Shown: positions 24,481 to 34,955, counted from the first letter of the stretch. The stretch: DNA of 50,642 bases from Flavobacteriia bacterium (GCA_947462925.1 CANHQP010000026.1:1-50642); one strand, 5' to 3'. The notes: generated from the letters alone by a model not told the origin. Made by a program: numbers and translations.

Positions 24481-24770
24481 TCTTGACAGCGAGAAATTAA
24501 TTTGACGAGAAAAGTTTAATTGCTCTGCTTTTTCAGCAGTGCAAGCTCTTTAAGAAAAACTCTCAAAAAATGTGACAAACCCGCAGCCTGAGCGATTTTG
24601 CAGGCGAGCCTAACCCAAGGGGCGGTGGACACCCAACAAACATAAGCTTTAGCACCTTTGAAGGGCTTGGGTGGACAAAGTAGCCCCGACTGACGACGTA
24701 TGAGGACGTTACAAAAAAAGCTAGTGGAGAGCCGTAATTGAGGAATCCTGACGAATAGGCTTGTAGCGCT

Positions 24771-24831
24771 GTTTGCAAGGGCTGAGACGATAGGAACAGC
24801 TTTGTATTACCCTTGCAAACAAGCTTTTTTT
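24771..24831 (+). terminator. Strong rho-independent terminator in non-coding region
   Basis: GTTTGCAAGGG (24771-24781) and CCCTTGCAAAC (24810-24820) form a perfect 11-bp stem with a 28-base loop, followed by AAGC and seven T. It ends a plus-strand transcript about 80 bp before the next gene, or attenuates that gene. Confidence 0.7.
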
Positions 24832-24909
24832 GTAAAAGGACGAAAAGGAGGAAGACCGCTTTTCCCGTTTTAAATAAAAAAGTTTATTTTAACAGACCAA
24901 ATTAAGAAT

Positions 24910-25503
24910 ATGGCAACAGATTTAGATGGGATTTTTAACGTAGGATTAAATGGATGCCGAGATAGAGCGATTTTTGACAAGTGGTTAGAAGAACTTAAAA
25001 AAATGAATATGTCAAAAGCAAGATATTTAAAAGCAAATGGAGAATATGCTGAAGAGGAGGGCGATTGGGAATATACCATCGGTGGATTTGGAGGTGAGGA
25101 ACCAGAAGAGGACGAGGAAGATTTTCCCTACTGTGTTAGATTTGATGGACCTTATATGTTTAAAATAATTTTAATGGATGACATTTCTCAGATTCCTTCA
25201 TTTTATAGACTTTATATTTTGTTTCAACCTCCTTATTTTTTCGATGAATTCATAACAGAAGTAAAACTAGTTCTTAGAATATTTGGAGCAACTGAATTGA
25301 TATGGCTTTCTTCTATTGGGAGCGCAAGTTATTCAGAAATATATCAATTGTATGTTTGGGGTAATACACCTTATCCAAAAGTGAAAGAAATACTGATTAA
25401 TAAATTTGGCCAGCCATTAGATTACGCTGGAGCAAAGGAATATGCTGAAAAAACTAGTTGGTCATACAGCACATTAGATAAATTTGTTTTGGATAAGATT
25501 TGA
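24910..25503 (+). CDS. Hypothetical protein with acidic linker (197 aa)
   Basis: No family is recognised. Residues about 1-60 are helical. An acidic stretch GGEEPEEDEEDFPY (about 65-78) follows, then a mixed alpha/beta C-terminal half with many aromatic residues (FKIILMDD, FYRLYILFQPPYFF, ELIWLSSIG). It starts about 80 bp after a strong terminator with a purine-rich AAAGGAGGAAG upstream. The size and the acidic, aromatic-rich sequence would fit an immunity-type or substrate-mimic protein, but no partner is adjacent, so this stays a guess. Confidence 0.65.
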   Translation: MATDLDGIFNVGLNGCRDRAIFDKWLEELKKMNMSKARYLKANGEYAEEEGDWEYTIGGFGGEEPEEDEEDFPYCVRFDGPYMFKIILMDDISQIPSFYRLYILFQPPYFFDEFITEVKLVLRIFGATELIWLSSIGSASYSEIYQLYVWGNTPYPKVKEILINKFGQPLDYAGAKEYAEKTSWSYSTLDKFVLDKI

Positions 25504-26241
25504 TTTTTCGATTGATAGAAACAAAGAATTTTTTTGCCATTTTAGTTCCATTCGAATAAATTGATGCCCTGATCGAAAACTAATTATAATAGGGTGGAAG
25601 CGAATTTCAAAAAAATCTAATTTGAAAGATAAAACTCAAGCAAGGATAGCTGCTTAGGAGAGAATTTACATAGAACGAAAATTTTCATAAGCTGCTAATC
25701 TTGGCTAAGGGAATTGATTTTATTGAGGTAATTTAGACAAAACGGATTGGTGGAAAGTAATGGAACCAATGGGTTTTGGCTCTGCTAGGGCGCAGGCGGT
25801 TACCGAGTAAAAGCCGAAGACCGTTAAAGCAGCCAAATAAAACGTTTTATATTCTTAAAGTAGAATTGTACTCGTATTAAAATTTATAAACCTACTTAAT
25901 AATTTCAGTGGAGACCATTTATTTTAATCGGAAAAAATGCTGAAAAAATAAGTTTGCTTTTGCGAATTCTTTGTGGAAAACAAACACTAAGAGAATGCAC
26001 GAATTTCATTGGCTAAATTTACTCATTTCTTGACGATTATTTGAAGGTTAGGGCTTAACATTAAACACCTAATAGGTGTAAAATAACTTTAAGTAAAAGC
26101 AAATAAAATTATCAATTCTAGTTGAACAATTAATTTTGTGTGAAAATCTGAATACTTTATGTTATCTAGCGATAATTCAACACAAATAATATTATCTTTG
26201 AAAAGTTCGTTTTAGAACAAGAAAAATCACACCTTATTGAT
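25504..26241. other. 738-base gap; GC-richer block at about 25740-25850
   Basis: No gene is supported. Most of the gap is AT-rich. About 25770-25850 is a GC-richer block containing CTGC-TAGGGC-GCAG and GGTTACCG-type hairpin elements (GCTCTGCTAGGGCGCAGGC), similar in style to the blocks at 24.2-24.8 kb. The promoter of the restriction-modification operon is at the right end. Confidence 0.4.
26193..26200 (+). promoter_or_regulatory. Candidate -7 box of the type ISP operon
   Basis: TATCTTTG matches TAnnTTTG and lies 42 bases before the ATG at 26242. A -33 TTG at the ideal distance is not obvious. Confidence 0.4.
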
Positions 26242-29200
26242 ATGAGCTTTAAAGAAATACTTAACAAATACCGTAAAATTTCCTTTTCACAGAAAGACAA
26301 AGGCGAACGATTTGAACGTTTGATGCAAGCTTACCTTTTGACCGATCCAATTTATGCGAATAAATTCAAAAAAGTTTGGTTGTGGAATGAATTTCCTGGA
26401 AGAAATGATTTGGGAGGAAGTGATACTGGTATTGATTTAGTTGCTTTGACAAATGAGGGCGATTATTGGGCAATTCAGTGTAAATGTTACCAAGAAAGTT
26501 CAACAATCGATAAACCCGCAGTTGATTCATTTCTGGCTACTTCAGGAAGATCATTTAAAGGAGAAGATTATAAGACGACCAAATTTTCCAATTGCCTTTG
26601 GATTTCAACAACCAATAAATGGGGTCCAAATGCAAGTGAAGCGATCAAAAATCAACAACCTCCAGTTACAAGAATCGGATTATATGATTTGAATGAATCT
26701 CAAGTAGATTGGGAGAAATTGGAAAATGGAGTACACGGCGAAAAAGCCCGAGTCACTTCGCGAAATTTGAAAGAACACCAAGTAAAAGCACTGAATTTAA
26801 CACATGAACATTTCAAAGCGAATGAACGTGGTAAATTGATTATGGCATGTGGTACTGGAAAAACGTTTACTTCCTTAAAGATTGCTGAAAAAGAAACAAA
26901 TGGAAAGGGTTTTGTCTTGTTTCTCGTTCCGTCGATTGCTTTATTGGGACAAACTTTGCGTGAATGGTCTGCATTCGCAGATGAACCTATCAATGCCATT
27001 TGTATTTGCTCAGATCCTGAAATTACAAGAACCAGAAGCAGAAATGAAGATGTTGATACGACTTCAATTGTAGATTTAGCATTGCCAGCGTCAACCAATG
27101 TAAACGATATTTTAAATCAATTCAGTTTTATCAGAAATGATAAAAAGCCAGGAATGACGGTCGTTTTTTCAACATATCAGTCAATAGAGGTTATTTCTAA
27201 AGCACAAGATAATCTTGAAACTGTTTATGGAGAAGATTCCATTTTTGACTTAATTATCTGCGATGAAGCACACCGAACTACTGGCGTAACGATTGCCAAT
27301 GAAGACGAAAGTGCTTTTACCAAGGTGCATAACAACGATTTCATCAAAGCAAAGAAACGTTTGTACATGACCGCAACGCCTCGTTTGTACGATGACAGTT
27401 CTAAAAGTAAAGCTGCTCAAAATGAAGCAATTCTTTGTTCTATGGATGACGTGGCTCTATATGGTGAAGAAATTTACAGAATTGGTTTTGGTGAGGCAGT
27501 GGAATCCAATTTATTGACAGATTATAAAGTGCTCATTTTGACATTGAATGAAAATGACATTCCTCCAGCGGTTCAAAAAATGATCGCGGATGAAGAATCA
27601 GAAATCAATACTGATGATGCTTCTAAGTTAATCGGTTGTATCAATGCACTTTCCAAACAAATATTAGGAGATGAAGGATTAATCAAAGATTCAGATCCTG
27701 AACCAATGAGACGAGCGGTTGCTTTTTGTTCAAATATCAAAGTTTCGAAAACGATTACAAATACTTTCAATACTGCAACAGAAGCATATATTGATTCACT
27801 TCCTGCAGAAAAAGGGGCGAAAATGGTTTCAATGAGTTCTCAGCACATTGACGGAAGTATGTCTGCACCTCAAAGAGATGATTTATTGGGTTGGTTGAAA
27901 TCTGAAACAGAAGACAATGAATGTCGTGTTTTAACCAATGTTCGTTGTTTGAGCGAAGGTGTAGATGTTCCGTCATTGGACGCAGTTTTGTTTCTGTCTG
28001 CTAGAAATTCCCAAGTAGATGTTGTTCAATCTGTGGGACGTGTGATGCGTTTGGCACCTGGAAAAAAATATGGGTATATAATTATCCCTGTAGTTGTACC
28101 TTCTGATATTGAGGCAGATAAAGCGCTTGATGATAATGAACGCTTTAAAGTGGTTTGGTCTGTTTTAAACGCTTTACGTGCGCACGATGACCGTTTCAAT
28201 GCAACAGTTAACAAAATAGAATTAAACAAAAATAAACCTTCTCAAATTTTAGTGGGAAGACCAGATTCGCATTTTGACGAGGATGGAAATTTTAATCCAG
28301 ATGATTCCTACAATGGCAAAAATCAAAAAGATTTTAGTGACCAATTAGCCTTGCAATTTGAGCAATTACAACATGTGGTATTTGCCCGAATGGTTAATAA
28401 AGTAGGGGACAGACGTTATTGGGAACAATGGGCGAAAAATGTGGCTGAAATTGCGGAAAGACAAGTGATTCGCATTAAACAATTGGTGAAAGACAATGGA
28501 CCGCATCAAGCTGCTTTTGATAAATTCTTGGTTGGACTTCAAAAAAATATCAATCCTAGTATTTCTGAACAAGAGGCGATTGACATGCTTTCGCAACACA
28601 TCATTACTAAACCTGTATTTGAAGCCTTGTTTGAAGGATATTCATTCGTAAAAAACAACCCGATTTCGGTTTCTATGCAGAATATGTTGGATTTATTGGA
28701 AGACCAATCGTTTGACAAAGATGCTGAGACGCTGGATAAATTCTACGAATCAGTTCGAATGCGCGCTGCTGGAATAGACAATGCGGAAGGAAAACAACGC
28801 ATTATCATTGAATTGTATGACAAATTTTTCAAAACTGCTTTCCCAAAAATGGTTGAGCAATTGGGAATCGTTTATACGCCTGTGGAAGTCGTTGATTTCA
28901 TCATTCATTCAGTAAATGATGTTCTAAAACAAGAGTTTGGTAGAACAGTTTCTGATGAAAATGTACACATCTTAGATCCGTTTACAGGAACAGGTACGTT
29001 TATGACCCGTTTGTTGCAAAGTGGATTGATTGAAGAAAAAGATTTGGAACGCAAATATCGCCATGAATTACATGCGAATGAATTGGTATTGTTGGCGTAT
29101 TACATTGCAAGCATCAACATCGAAAATGCTTTTCACGATGCTACACCAGATCCTGATGACGGTATTGGAAAAGAAAAATACATTCCTTTTGATGGTATTG

Positions 29201-31128
29201 TATTGACTGATACTTTTCAATTGGGTGAATCTGACAATAGTGAAAAAATATTTTCGGATATGTTTCCGCAAAATTCTGAAAGGGTAGAGCGTCAAAAGAA
29301 AGCGCCATTGAGAGTGATAATCGGTAATCCACCGTATTCAGTTGGACAAAAGGATGCCAACGATAATGCGCAAAATCAAAAATATGAGTTTTTAGATTCT
29401 CGTATCGAGCAAACTTATGCAAAACAAAGCAAAGCAACATCTGTAAAGGCTTTGTATGACTCATATATAAAGGCTTTTCGATGGAGTTCAGATCGTCTGG
29501 ATGAAAATGGTGGAATTATTGCATTTGTTTCAAATGGCGCTTGGTTGGATGGTAATGGTATGGATGGTTTTAGAAAAGCAATTGAAAACGAATTTTCTTC
29601 AATCTATGTTTTTAATCTTCGGGGGAACCAGCGAACCAGCGGAGAACTTTCGAGAAAAGAGGGGGGTAAAATATTTGGATCGGGTTCTCGAACTCCCATT
29701 TCGATTACATTATTAGTTAAAAATCCTAACTCCAAAATTGAAAAAGCAAAAATATATTATCATGATATTGGGGATTATCTAAGCCGAGAAGAAAAATTGA
29801 GCATCGTTAAAAAGTTCAAGTCTATGTTAGATTTGGACTGGAAAACTTTGAATCCAAATGAGCATGGAGATTGGATAAGTCAAAGGAATGAAGTTTTTGA
29901 TACTTTTTTCAAAGTTGAATCTGAAAAGAAATACGATAATAAATCAAACAGCATTTTTTTAACTCATTCTTTAGGTACTGCAACATCAAGAGACGCATGG
30001 GTTTATAATTTTTCTAAGAAAAGATTAATTGAAAACGTTACTAATACATTGATGTTTTTTAACCAGCAAAGATTAGATTTTGCAGAAAGAATAAAAATTG
30101 ATACTAAACTGACTTTTAATCAATTTGCATCAACAGATTCTACAAAAATAAGTTGGAACGATTCACTCAAAACAGCTTGTGAAAAAAATAATGAAATCAA
30201 AATTAACAAAGAAGAAATTTTTGTCGGATTGTATAGGCCTTTTAATAAAAATAAACTATATTTTGAGAAGAGTCTGATCCAAAGACCATATCAATTACCA
30301 AAATTCTTCCCAAACTCAAGATTCGAAAATGTAGTAATATGCATGACTGGAACTGGTGGAAGTAAAGATTTTTCACCATTAATATCAAATTGCATCCCGA
30401 ATCTTCATGTTGTCGAAAATGGCCAATGCTTTCCCTTATACTTCTACGAAGAAAATAATCAAGTACAAAAAGGCCTTTTTGATTCTAGTGATGAAAATGA
30501 TTACATTCGTAGAGACAGTGTTTCTGATTTTATTCTAGAGCGAGCAATTAAGATTTATGGAAAAAACGTTTCCAAAGAGGACATTTTCTATTATGTCTAT
30601 GGCTTTTTACACAGTCCAGAGTACCGAGAAACCTTCGCCAATGATTTAAAGAAAATGCTGCCACGCTTGCCTTTATTAGAAGATGTACGAGATTTTTGGG
30701 CATTTAGCAAGGCTGGTAGAAAGTTGGCCGAGTTGCATTTGCATTATGAGACAGTTCCTGCTTTTGAAGGAGTCACCGTTTCAGGAAATGATTCTGATTT
30801 TTTCCGGGTTGAGAAAATGCGTTTCCCGACAGGTAAAAAGGCAAAAGATCAACCAGATACCATTAATTACAACAGCAAAATAACGATTTCCAATATTCCC
30901 GCAGAAGCATACGAATATGTCGTAAACGGCAAATCCGCTATCGAATGGATCATGGAAAGATACGCCGTTACGACCCACAAAGATTCGGGCATCAAAAATG
31001 ACCCGAACGATTGGGCAGACGAAGTTGGTAATCCGAGGTATATTTTGGATTTGTTGTTGAGTGTGATTAATGTGAGTGTGCAGACGGTGGAGATTGTGAA
31101 GGGGTTGCCGGGGGTTAAGTTTGATTGA
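26242..31128 (+). CDS. Type ISP single-polypeptide restriction-modification enzyme (1628 aa)
   Basis: One chain with nuclease, translocase, methyltransferase and target recognition, as in LlaGI/LlaBIII-like enzymes. The N-terminal Mrr-like nuclease has GID65 and QCK (79-81). The SF2 helicase shows MACGTGKT (201-208), DEAH (341-344) and MTATP (376-380). The gamma-type N6-adenine methyltransferase has DPFTGTGTF (912-920) and NPPY (1029-1032). The C-terminal part (about 1150-1628) is the presumed target-recognition region. The length is normal for the family and all key motifs are intact. It leads the plus-strand defence run and its stop overlaps the start region of the OLD-type gene. Confidence 0.93.
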   Translation: MSFKEILNKYRKISFSQKDKGERFERLMQAYLLTDPIYANKFKKVWLWNEFPGRNDLGGSDTGIDLVALTNEGDYWAIQCKCYQESSTIDKPAVDSFLATSGRSFKGEDYKTTKFSNCLWISTTNKWGPNASEAIKNQQPPVTRIGLYDLNESQVDWEKLENGVHGEKARVTSRNLKEHQVKALNLTHEHFKANERGKLIMACGTGKTFTSLKIAEKETNGKGFVLFLVPSIALLGQTLREWSAFADEPINAICICSDPEITRTRSRNEDVDTTSIVDLALPASTNVNDILNQFSFIRNDKKPGMTVVFSTYQSIEVISKAQDNLETVYGEDSIFDLIICDEAHRTTGVTIANEDESAFTKVHNNDFIKAKKRLYMTATPRLYDDSSKSKAAQNEAILCSMDDVALYGEEIYRIGFGEAVESNLLTDYKVLILTLNENDIPPAVQKMIADEESEINTDDASKLIGCINALSKQILGDEGLIKDSDPEPMRRAVAFCSNIKVSKTITNTFNTATEAYIDSLPAEKGAKMVSMSSQHIDGSMSAPQRDDLLGWLKSETEDNECRVLTNVRCLSEGVDVPSLDAVLFLSARNSQVDVVQSVGRVMRLAPGKKYGYIIIPVVVPSDIEADKALDDNERFKVVWSVLNALRAHDDRFNATVNKIELNKNKPSQILVGRPDSHFDEDGNFNPDDSYNGKNQKDFSDQLALQFEQLQHVVFARMVNKVGDRRYWEQWAKNVAEIAERQVIRIKQLVKDNGPHQAAFDKFLVGLQKNINPSISEQEAIDMLSQHIITKPVFEALFEGYSFVKNNPISVSMQNMLDLLEDQSFDKDAETLDKFYESVRMRAAGIDNAEGKQRIIIELYDKFFKTAFPKMVEQLGIVYTPVEVVDFIIHSVNDVLKQEFGRTVSDENVHILDPFTGTGTFMTRLLQSGLIEEKDLERKYRHELHANELVLLAYYIASINIENAFHDATPDPDDGIGKEKYIPFDGIVLTDTFQLGESDNSEKIFSDMFPQNSERVERQKKAPLRVIIGNPPYSVGQKDANDNAQNQKYEFLDSRIEQTYAKQSKATSVKALYDSYIKAFRWSSDRLDENGGIIAFVSNGAWLDGNGMDGFRKAIENEFSSIYVFNLRGNQRTSGELSRKEGGKIFGSGSRTPISITLLVKNPNSKIEKAKIYYHDIGDYLSREEKLSIVKKFKSMLDLDWKTLNPNEHGDWISQRNEVFDTFFKVESEKKYDNKSNSIFLTHSLGTATSRDAWVYNFSKKRLIENVTNTLMFFNQQRLDFAERIKIDTKLTFNQFASTDSTKISWNDSLKTACEKNNEIKINKEEIFVGLYRPFNKNKLYFEKSLIQRPYQLPKFFPNSRFENVVICMTGTGGSKDFSPLISNCIPNLHVVENGQCFPLYFYEENNQVQKGLFDSSDENDYIRRDSVSDFILERAIKIYGKNVSKEDIFYYVYGFLHSPEYRETFANDLKKMLPRLPLLEDVRDFWAFSKAGRKLAELHLHYETVPAFEGVTVSGNDSDFFRVEKMRFPTGKKAKDQPDTINYNSKITISNIPAEAYEYVVNGKSAIEWIMERYAVTTHKDSGIKNDPNDWADEVGNPRYILDLLLSVINVSVQTVEIVKGLPGVKFD

Positions 31129-32953
31129 AATAATCACTAAAGATATGTACCTAAGAAATATTAAATTATGGAATTTTAGAAAATTCGGTTCTGCAGAAGC
31201 GTCTGATTACCAAACTGATCCACATTTAGATTTACACTTTACTAAAGGTCTGAATGTAATAATTGGCGAAAATGATTCGGGTAAAACTGCAATTGTAGAT
31301 GCAATTAAATTGGTTTTAAAAACTCATAGTTACGATTATATTAGAGTTGAAGACAAAGATTTTCACAATAATGCAAACCGTTTTAGAATAGAATTAATAT
31401 TTATTGATTTATCCCCTAATGAAGCGAAAAATTTCACGCAATGGTTAGGTTGGTATGAAAAAGAGGGAGTCAAAATACCATTTTTAAAACTTAATTATGA
31501 CGCTAATCGTCAAGGAAAAAAAATATTGCCTGCTGATGTAAAAGCGGGAGTTGATGAAGATGGGTATCTGCTTCCTGCTGAGGCCAAAGAATACCTTAAA
31601 GCTACATATTTGAAGCCTTTACGCGATGCCGAAAATGAGCTTATTGCAAAACGTAATTCACGATTATCGCAAATTCTTTTAGGAGACGAAGCTTTCAAAG
31701 GAAAAGAAGATGATAACGAATTATTACAAATTTTTTCTGGTTTAAAGAATCAATTAGAAACGTTCTTTAATGATGTAGATGAAGCAGGAAAAGCAAAATT
31801 AGGTAAACAGATTAAAGATAGAATTGATAGTTACATTAAACCTTTTTATGGACAGGATAAGGAAACTGAATTTGACGCAACATCAAATGACATTAAAAGT
31901 ATACTCGAAAAACTAACATTGTCGTTAAAAGACGAACCTAATCCGGGCTTGGGCACTTTGAATCGCTTGTTTATGGCCGCCGAATTACTTCACTTAAACA
32001 AATCAAATTGGACTGGTTTACGTTTGGGCTTAGTTGAAGAATTGGAGGCACATCTGCATCCACAAGCACAAATGCAAGTAATTGAAGCTTTTCAAAACCA
32101 CAGTAACATTCAATTAATTCTTACAACACATAGTCCTAATTTAGCCTCAAAACTAAAACTTAAAAATTTGATAATTTGTAATAATGGAACAGCATTTCCT
32201 ATGGGTGCCACTTACACTAAATTAGCAAACGAAAATTATAAGTTCTTAGAAAGATTTCTGGATTCAACTAAGGCAAATTTATTTTTTGCAAAAGGTGTTA
32301 TATTGGTTGAGGGATGGGCAGAAGAAATTCTTTTGCCTAGTATTGCTAAAGCAATAGGAATTAATTTGACTGAAAAAGGCGTTTCTATTGTAAATATTGG
32401 ACATACAGGGTTTGATCACTACGCAAATATTTTCTTGCGGCAAAAAGGACCAAACATGAGTACGCCAGTTGCAGTCATTACAGATTCTGACATTAGAGAG
32501 TATCAAAAACAATTAAATTTAGATGCATCTGGAAAACCGAATAAGGATAGCAAAGGCAAATATAAATATGACTTTGTAAAAATTGATGTTGAGAATGAAA
32601 CACAACTAGAATTGGCTAAAATTATTGGAAAATCTAAAGAAAATGTTATTTATTTTCCTGCACCTAATTGGACTTTAGAGTACTCCCTATTCAAATCAAC
32701 ATGTATAACTGAAGTATTTCAAAATGCTGTAAAAGGAATTCATACTTACACTGATTGGACTACCGATTTTGAAAAAACACTAGCGGAAAAACTTATAAAC
32801 AAAGGACTGAAAAAAACAGAAATAGCATATCAACTAGCAAATTTGATTGAAGGGGATATAAAAAAAGAGGAACGTATGATTCAAAATATTGATGAAGCAA
32901 CCGACACAATTAATTATCTAATAAAAGCAATAAAATATGCATCGAGAGTTTGA
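31121..32953 (+). CDS. OLD-family nuclease (GajA-like, Gabija) (610 aa)
   Basis: An ABC-type ATPase fused to a TOPRIM nuclease. From the first ATG the Walker A is GENDSGKT (49-56). The signature and Walker B region comes near 300-330 (GLRLGLVEELEAHLHP), followed by ILTTHSPNLASKL. The TOPRIM part has the glutamate in ILVEGWAEE (near 395) and TDSD near 450. GajA of the Gabija system has this layout and is a site-specific DNA endonuclease controlled by nucleotides. A likely better start is the ATG at 31145 (MYLRNIKLWNF), which is where homologues usually begin and which avoids the overlap with the previous stop. The helicase gene starts within its end (17-bp overlap). Confidence 0.85.
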   Translation: MIEIITKDMYLRNIKLWNFRKFGSAEASDYQTDPHLDLHFTKGLNVIIGENDSGKTAIVDAIKLVLKTHSYDYIRVEDKDFHNNANRFRIELIFIDLSPNEAKNFTQWLGWYEKEGVKIPFLKLNYDANRQGKKILPADVKAGVDEDGYLLPAEAKEYLKATYLKPLRDAENELIAKRNSRLSQILLGDEAFKGKEDDNELLQIFSGLKNQLETFFNDVDEAGKAKLGKQIKDRIDSYIKPFYGQDKETEFDATSNDIKSILEKLTLSLKDEPNPGLGTLNRLFMAAELLHLNKSNWTGLRLGLVEELEAHLHPQAQMQVIEAFQNHSNIQLILTTHSPNLASKLKLKNLIICNNGTAFPMGATYTKLANENYKFLERFLDSTKANLFFAKGVILVEGWAEEILLPSIAKAIGINLTEKGVSIVNIGHTGFDHYANIFLRQKGPNMSTPVAVITDSDIREYQKQLNLDASGKPNKDSKGKYKYDFVKIDVENETQLELAKIIGKSKENVIYFPAPNWTLEYSLFKSTCITEVFQNAVKGIHTYTDWTTDFEKTLAEKLINKGLKKTEIAYQLANLIEGDIKKEERMIQNIDEATDTINYLIKAIKYASRV

Positions 32954-34955
32954 GATAACAGATGCGGATATTCAGTTTGCTGAAAAATTGCTTTTACCTA
33001 CTGGTAAAAGATTTGATGCTGAAAGTAGAGTCTTTATAACTAATTTCAGCACAATAGATTTACAAGCTGTACCAGGAAGTGGTAAAACAACTTCTTTACT
33101 AGCTAAATTGGTTATTTTGGAACAGAAGCTCCCATTTACTGACGGTTCTGGAATTTTAGTTTTGTCACATACAAATGCTGCAATTGACGAGATCAAAGAA
33201 AAAATTCAAAAACATTGCCCAAAACTATTTTCCTATCCTAATTTTATTGGAACAATTCAGAGTTTTGTTGATGAATTTTTGGCTGTTCCATATTATATTT
33301 CAAAGTTTAAAATTAAGCCAAATAGAATAGACAACGTAATGTATGATGAGTCTATCAGCAAGTATCTGAGGTTCAATTTGAGAGATTTTACTATTCAAGA
33401 ACAAAAAAATGCTAAGTATTTTCTAATTGGAAATAATTGTCAATTCGCTTTTAGATTGGCATATCAAAATAACGAAATTAAAGTGGTAAGTTCAGTTAAC
33501 GGTGATGAATTACTAATAAAGAAACCAGTAAGAGGTAGAAATTGGCAAGACTTTGCAGACAACGAAAAGAAAAGAATAAGAGAATGGCTTGTAAAGTTTA
33601 AATACACAATAATGCAAAAAGAAGGCACTTTACATTTTGATGATGCTTATTTTTTAGCAAATATGTATTTGTCCAAAAGACCAGCACTTAAAACCATTCT
33701 ACAAAAACGTTTTCCTTTCGTTTTTGTAGATGAAATGCAAGATATGGACACTCATCAGTACAATTTATTAGAAAAGATATTTTATGAAGAAGGGAACAGT
33801 ATTTCAAAAATACAACGAATCGGCGACAAAAATCAAGCAATTTATAATTCTGTAAAAGCAACAGATGTTTGGGTGGATAGAGCAGAAATTTTACGTTTAA
33901 GTGGAAGTCAAAGATTAAGTAAGCCTATCGCCGATGTAGTGAAAAAATTTGCTTTATACAGCGATTCAAATTTTGATATTGTTGGAAAAAATGAATGCGA
34001 AATAAAACCTCATATTTTGGTTTTTGAAAATGCAACTACCATTAATATTATTCGTTGTTTTGCCCAAATTGTAAAAAAAAAAGGTTTGGAAAATTCTGAA
34101 AAACCAATCAAAGTTGTTTGTTGGAATACTGATTGGAAAGAAGATGAAACAAGTAGAAAGGATGCTTCAAAACTGCGTTTAGAAGATTATTTTAATGGAT
34201 TCAAAAAAGAAAAAGGTAAACCTAAATTAGATTATGACAATTTAAAAAAATATTTAATTTATTATGAAAAAAAACAGACTCTAGAACCATTACGGAGGAA
34301 TATTTTGAATGCTTTCTTGAAAATTTTACGTTTAGAAAATATCAGGACTATAGACGAAAGATATTACACAATGAAAAAGTTAACTGACTACATTCAGGAA
34401 AAAGATTTTCAAAAATCTGAGGATTTAAATTTGAATCTTTATAATTGGTCAATTGGAATAATTAATGGAAATATAAATGAAGTTTGGAATGGCATGAAAA
34501 TATATGTTATTACTTTACTTGAAATATTTGGCAAAACTATTTCATTAAGTTCAAATTTCATCAATGATGAAAATGTTGAAATTCCCACCGAAAATGAGGT
34601 AATTACAAAAATTACAAATCATTATAAAGAGGAAGGTATTGAAATTGAGATCACTAGTGTTCATGCTGTAAAAGGACAAACACATAGTGCTACCTTATAT
34701 TTGGAGTCATATTTTCAAAAAGACGGAACTGGTGTAAATTCAAAATCTTACGAATCACAACGTTTAGCAGGACAATTTATGGGGACTCAAATAACGTCCA
34801 AAGTTGGAGAAAGAATTAAGCAATCAGCAAAAATGGCTTATGTTGGTTTTTCTAGACCAACAGACTTGCTTTGTTTCGCTGTACATAAAGACAGATTTGA
34901 TGCATATTTATCTGGAATTGATAAAGATTTATGGGAGATTGTGGAGGTTAATTAA
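32937..34955 (+). CDS. UvrD-like helicase (GajB-like, Gabija) (672 aa)
   Basis: A superfamily 1 helicase. Motif I is VPGSGKTT (45-52), motif Ia LSHTNAA, motif II VDEMQD (264-269), motif III GDKNQAIY, motif IV-like LSGSQRLSKPI, motif V SVHAVKGQTH and motif VI YVGFSRPTDLL. Together with the overlapping OLD nuclease it makes a Gabija-type pair, in which the helicase senses DNA ends or strands and activates GajA. It is longer than the classical GajB (about 500 aa), with the extra length between motifs IV and V. The 17-bp overlap with the nuclease gene suggests a fixed ratio of the two proteins. Confidence 0.82.
   Translation: MHREFEITDADIQFAEKLLLPTGKRFDAESRVFITNFSTIDLQAVPGSGKTTSLLAKLVILEQKLPFTDGSGILVLSHTNAAIDEIKEKIQKHCPKLFSYPNFIGTIQSFVDEFLAVPYYISKFKIKPNRIDNVMYDESISKYLRFNLRDFTIQEQKNAKYFLIGNNCQFAFRLAYQNNEIKVVSSVNGDELLIKKPVRGRNWQDFADNEKKRIREWLVKFKYTIMQKEGTLHFDDAYFLANMYLSKRPALKTILQKRFPFVFVDEMQDMDTHQYNLLEKIFYEEGNSISKIQRIGDKNQAIYNSVKATDVWVDRAEILRLSGSQRLSKPIADVVKKFALYSDSNFDIVGKNECEIKPHILVFENATTINIIRCFAQIVKKKGLENSEKPIKVVCWNTDWKEDETSRKDASKLRLEDYFNGFKKEKGKPKLDYDNLKKYLIYYEKKQTLEPLRRNILNAFLKILRLENIRTIDERYYTMKKLTDYIQEKDFQKSEDLNLNLYNWSIGIINGNINEVWNGMKIYVITLLEIFGKTISLSSNFINDENVEIPTENEVITKITNHYKEEGIEIEITSVHAVKGQTHSATLYLESYFQKDGTGVNSKSYESQRLAGQFMGTQITSKVGERIKQSAKMAYVGFSRPTDLLCFAVHKDRFDAYLSGIDKDLWEIVEVN

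Larger units (their letters stand above)
23740..24909. other. Long non-coding stretch with GC-richer structured blocks
   Basis: I support no protein gene here. 23785-23855 is a purine-rich tract. 24190-24370 and 24560-24830 are much richer in GC than the surroundings. They contain duplicated hairpins (24233-24280 and 24433-24480), an ACCCAAG/CTTGGGT long-range pair (about 24611 and 24666) and a strong terminator at 24771-24831. A TTG-N21-TAAATTTG promoter-like pair lies at 24025-24056. This could be a long structured RNA or a transfer origin of an integrative element. Confidence 0.45.

Noticed and set aside
24179..24778. Three minus-strand frames of 64-98 codons
   Set aside because: They overlap each other and the hairpin repeats, have unusual composition and no recognisable motif; the region looks non-coding.
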